From Flavobacterium beibuense (GTDB lineage: Bacteria; Bacteroidota; Bacteroidia; Flavobacteriales; Flavobacteriaceae), in contig NZ_JUIW01000006.1 of NCBI RefSeq assembly GCF_004151245.1, forward strand, positions 62,001 through 126,000: a DNA stretch of 64,000 nucleotides, read 5' to 3'. Of this stretch, positions 61,928 to 64,000 are shown in pieces. Below the pieces are notes generated by a model, which ran no database searches, was not told the DNA's origin, and worked only from the letters and a program-made list of their open reading frames with translations. The position numbers and the translations under genes were made by a program. Every line of letters begins with the position of its first letter. Within the stretch, counting starts at the first letter, position 1.

Positions 61928-62174
61928 GCAGAAATTACAGCTCTACGGGACCGACTGGTGTCCCAAGTCCTCCGCCCTTCGTAATTACATGCAGGGCCGG
62001 TGGATCGAATTTGATGATTTCAATGTGGAGACCGATGATGCGGCAAATACCAGGATACGAAACCTGTATGAGGGTAAACTGAAGTTTCCGACAGTTGTCT
62101 TTGCAGATGATTTCATAAAGAACCCGACCATACCGCAGCTTAACGAGTTCCTAAATAAACACGGTATCGATTAG
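61920..62174 (+). CDS. Glutaredoxin-like protein with CPKS site
   Basis: 84 residues, thioredoxin fold: KLQLYGTDWCPKSSALRNYM with Cys14-Pro-Lys-Ser17 (a monothiol CPxS site), WIEFDDFNVETDDAANTRIRNLYEGKLKFPTVVFADDFIKNPTIPQLNEFLNKHG. The KFPTVVF cis-Pro segment is intact. A related, cysteine-free domain is fused inside the next protein (residues about 135-210). Its start overlaps the antiporter end by 8 bp. Likely a glutathione- or low-molecular-thiol-linked redox protein. Confidence 0.88.
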   Translation: MNKQKLQLYGTDWCPKSSALRNYMQGRWIEFDDFNVETDDAANTRIRNLYEGKLKFPTVVFADDFIKNPTIPQLNEFLNKHGID

Positions 62175-62229
62175 CCTTACAAAAAGCGGTATATCAGACG
62201 AAAAATATAACAACTAATAACTTTCCACT

Positions 62230-63906
62230 ATGACCGATCCAAGATTTCCTGTTCTGACCCAGAAGCAGATTGCTACCCTCAGGGGATTTGCAGACCTGAT
62301 TACATTTGAAGAAGAGACCGCAGTTTTCCGTGTCGGGGACAGCGCGTATGATTTTTATGTTGTGTTGCAGGGCGCCATACACATTAAGGATCCCTTTAAT
62401 GAAAATCAGGTGCTTGCCACCCACGGTATCAATGAGTTTACCGGTGACAACAGTATGCTGTCCGAGCGCAGCATCCCTTTTGATGCCTATGCCTCAAAGG
62501 GGAGTACGGTCCTTCGTATTACCCCGACACGGCTTAAGGAGGTCATCGCAAAGCACAGTGATATCTGTGATGTGCTGCTGAGCGCCTTTATACAGCGCCA
62601 GGAAACGATGCTGAGGGATTTTAACGGGGGGATTCAGGTCATCGGTTCAGAAAAATCCAGGGATACCTACGCCCTGCGTGATTTTATGGAAAAGAACCAT
62701 ATCTGGCATACCTTCCACAATACCGATGCATCAGGGCATGCGCGCCAATTGCTGGAGAGTTTCAGTCTCAGCGATGATGATCTGCCCATTCTTATAAACA
62801 TTACCGGTGAGATAGTAAAAAAGCCCACGATTGCCGAACTGGCCAGAGAGACCGGTGTACTATCCGATTTTGGCGACGAGATATATGATGTACTGGTGGT
62901 GGGGGCGGGGCCCTCAGGCCTTGCTGCCAGTGTATATGCGGCATCGGAAGGCCTCAGTGTGGTAACAATAGACGGCAACGCACCGGGGGGACAGGCCGGT
63001 AAAAGTTCGAAAATCGAAAACTACCTGGGCTTTCCCACAGGAATATCGGGTAACGATCTTGCCAACAAAGCCTACATACAGGCGCAGAAGTTTGGCTGTA
63101 TCCTTTCGATTCCCCAGAAGGCCGAAAAGGTAGAGTATAACGGCGACCATTTCAGCGTATGTGTCTCCAATGGTAAAAACATTAATGCCAGGGCGGTCAT
63201 TGCGGCCACCGGTGCAGAGTACAGGCGTCTGCCGATAAACACCATTGACCACTTTGAAGGCAGCGGGGTTTTTTACTCGGCCACGGCCATGAATGCCTCC
63301 GCCTGCAAAAATGAGCTTGTCGGGGTTGTGGGTGGTGGCAATTCGGCGGGCCAGGCAGCGCTGTTTCTGGCAGATCATGCCCATGAGGTCCATATTATTA
63401 TCCGTGCGGAGGACCTGGGGGCTAAAATGAGCGACTACCTGGTCCAGCGTATTTATACAACGCCCAATATTATCGTTCACACCAAGAGCTCGGTCACTGC
63501 CCTTAACGGGATGCATCATCTGGAATCAGTGGTTTTGGATACGGCTGGGGAAAAGCAAAGGATAGGGATTTCCAATCTCTTCACATTCATAGGGGCAAAA
63601 CCCTGCACTGACTGGCTCAGTTCGCTGATTGCCATGGATGATAAAGGTTTCATTTATACCGGTCCGGACGTCACTGACAACTTACAGGGACAGTGCGCAC
63701 TTTACAGGCACAGGAAACCACAGTCCCTGGAGACCAGCATATCCGGTTTTTTCGCCGTAGGAGATGTCAGGAAGGGCTCTGTTAAAAGGGTCGCTTCCGC
63801 CGTTGGGGAGGGTTCCATGGCAATAAGCCAGATCCATCAGTACCTGGCCGAACTGAAAATAGCGAAACGACAGGCACCTTTCAGCACCAATATAACGGAA
63901 CTCTAA
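62230..63906 (+). CDS. cNMP-domain/thioredoxin-reductase-like fusion lacking CxxC
   Basis: 558 residues. Residues 15-125 are a cyclic-nucleotide-binding-like roll (EEETAVFRVGDSAYDFYVVLQGAIHI), 135-210 a thioredoxin-like segment without cysteines (ALRDFMEKNHIWHTFHNTD...LPILINITGEIVKKPTI), and 218-545 a TrxR-like flavoprotein: FAD GAGPSG 225-230, NADPH GGGNSA 368-373 and TSISGFFAVGDVRKGSVKRVASAVGEGSMAI. Where TrxR has CAxC before the NADPH motif there is SATAMNASAC, so the dithiol is missing and classical thioredoxin reduction is not possible. It is next to a CPKS glutaredoxin. Probably a regulated NAD(P)H oxidoreductase of another type. Confidence 0.9.
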   Translation: MTDPRFPVLTQKQIATLRGFADLITFEEETAVFRVGDSAYDFYVVLQGAIHIKDPFNENQVLATHGINEFTGDNSMLSERSIPFDAYASKGSTVLRITPTRLKEVIAKHSDICDVLLSAFIQRQETMLRDFNGGIQVIGSEKSRDTYALRDFMEKNHIWHTFHNTDASGHARQLLESFSLSDDDLPILINITGEIVKKPTIAELARETGVLSDFGDEIYDVLVVGAGPSGLAASVYAASEGLSVVTIDGNAPGGQAGKSSKIENYLGFPTGISGNDLANKAYIQAQKFGCILSIPQKAEKVEYNGDHFSVCVSNGKNINARAVIAATGAEYRRLPINTIDHFEGSGVFYSATAMNASACKNELVGVVGGGNSAGQAALFLADHAHEVHIIIRAEDLGAKMSDYLVQRIYTTPNIIVHTKSSVTALNGMHHLESVVLDTAGEKQRIGISNLFTFIGAKPCTDWLSSLIAMDDKGFIYTGPDVTDNLQGQCALYRHRKPQSLETSISGFFAVGDVRKGSVKRVASAVGEGSMAISQIHQYLAELKIAKRQAPFSTNITEL

Positions 63907-63938
63907 AATAGTAGTAACCCCTTAAAACTTTTCACATT

Positions 63939-64000
63939 ATGAAACATTCACGATTATCACTAACAGTATTATTTTTTATTTCAATCTTAATAAATTCAAC
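63939..64000 (+). CDS. Exported protein, 3' end cut by window
   Basis: ATG at 63939 begins a signal-peptide-like sequence (MKHSRLSLTVLFFISILINS) that runs off the window. It follows the TrxR-like gene by 32 bp. Product cannot be told. Confidence 0.6.
   Translation, partial: MKHSRLSLTVLFFISILINS

Overview
The window looks like a chromosome segment of a Bacteroidetes bacterium, most likely a Flavobacteriaceae member close to Flavobacterium. The signs are Por/type IX secretion (T9SS) C-terminal sorting signals, CarboxypepD_reg plus beta-barrel outer-membrane proteins, Bacteroidetes-type promoters (TTG, about 20 nt, TAnnTTTG), Crp-like and HxlR regulators of Bacteroidetes type, and AT-rich intergenic DNA with hairpin terminators. 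No rRNA, tRNA or CRISPR array is visible.

Layout. 0-9 kb: ordinary envelope genes (DUF2092/DUF6515 pair, DUF481-like protein, sodium:solute symporter, a surface protein with ten exact-length 25-residue DUF285 repeats, a CarboxypepD_reg protein). 9-23 kb: small redox and regulatory units: two SDR/HxlR divergons, an LLM flavin oxidoreductase, a secreted T9SS trypsin-like protease, a LytS/LytTR pair divergent from an outer-membrane beta-barrel gene, and an SDR/AraC pair. 22.8-24 kb: a scarred zone with a decayed membrane-protein tail, a 107-bp element with 14-bp inverted ends, a histidine kinase lacking its H-box and the last strands of an outer-membrane protein. 24-29 kb: tandem DUF1254/DUF1214 lipoproteins, a UPF0114 membrane protein and a decayed IS3-family transposase.

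29-64 kb is an accessory or stress-metabolism region, visibly richer in G+C than the left part beyond about 36 kb. It holds three sigma-54 enhancer-binding proteins (GAF type, NtrC-type response regulator, PAS type), a TPR histidine kinase, Dps, YoaK, two YjdJ-like GNATs, YjdI-like ferredoxin, YceI, a CPA2 antiporter, a CPxS glutaredoxin, a cyclic-nucleotide-domain/thioredoxin-reductase fusion, two YcaC-like hydrolases, two alginate-export-like porins, pirin, several SnoaL-like proteins and several TetR/AraC/SDR units.

The most notable signal is non-coding. Four places in this region (upstream of the 34.9-kb YcaC-like gene, of dps, of an orphan substrate-binding protein and of YceI) share an A/T-rich dyad of the type TTACGATATATCGTTAA. 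Its centre lies 63-65 bp upstream of the -24 GG of a sigma-54-like promoter in all four. This looks like one sigma-54 regulon. The operon started at dps appears to run through the histidine kinase, the NtrC-type regulator, a GNAT and the GAF-type activator, so the regulon would include its own activators. The gene content suggests protection against oxidative or electrophile stress together with turnover of small amide, cyclic or aromatic compounds; that role is inference.
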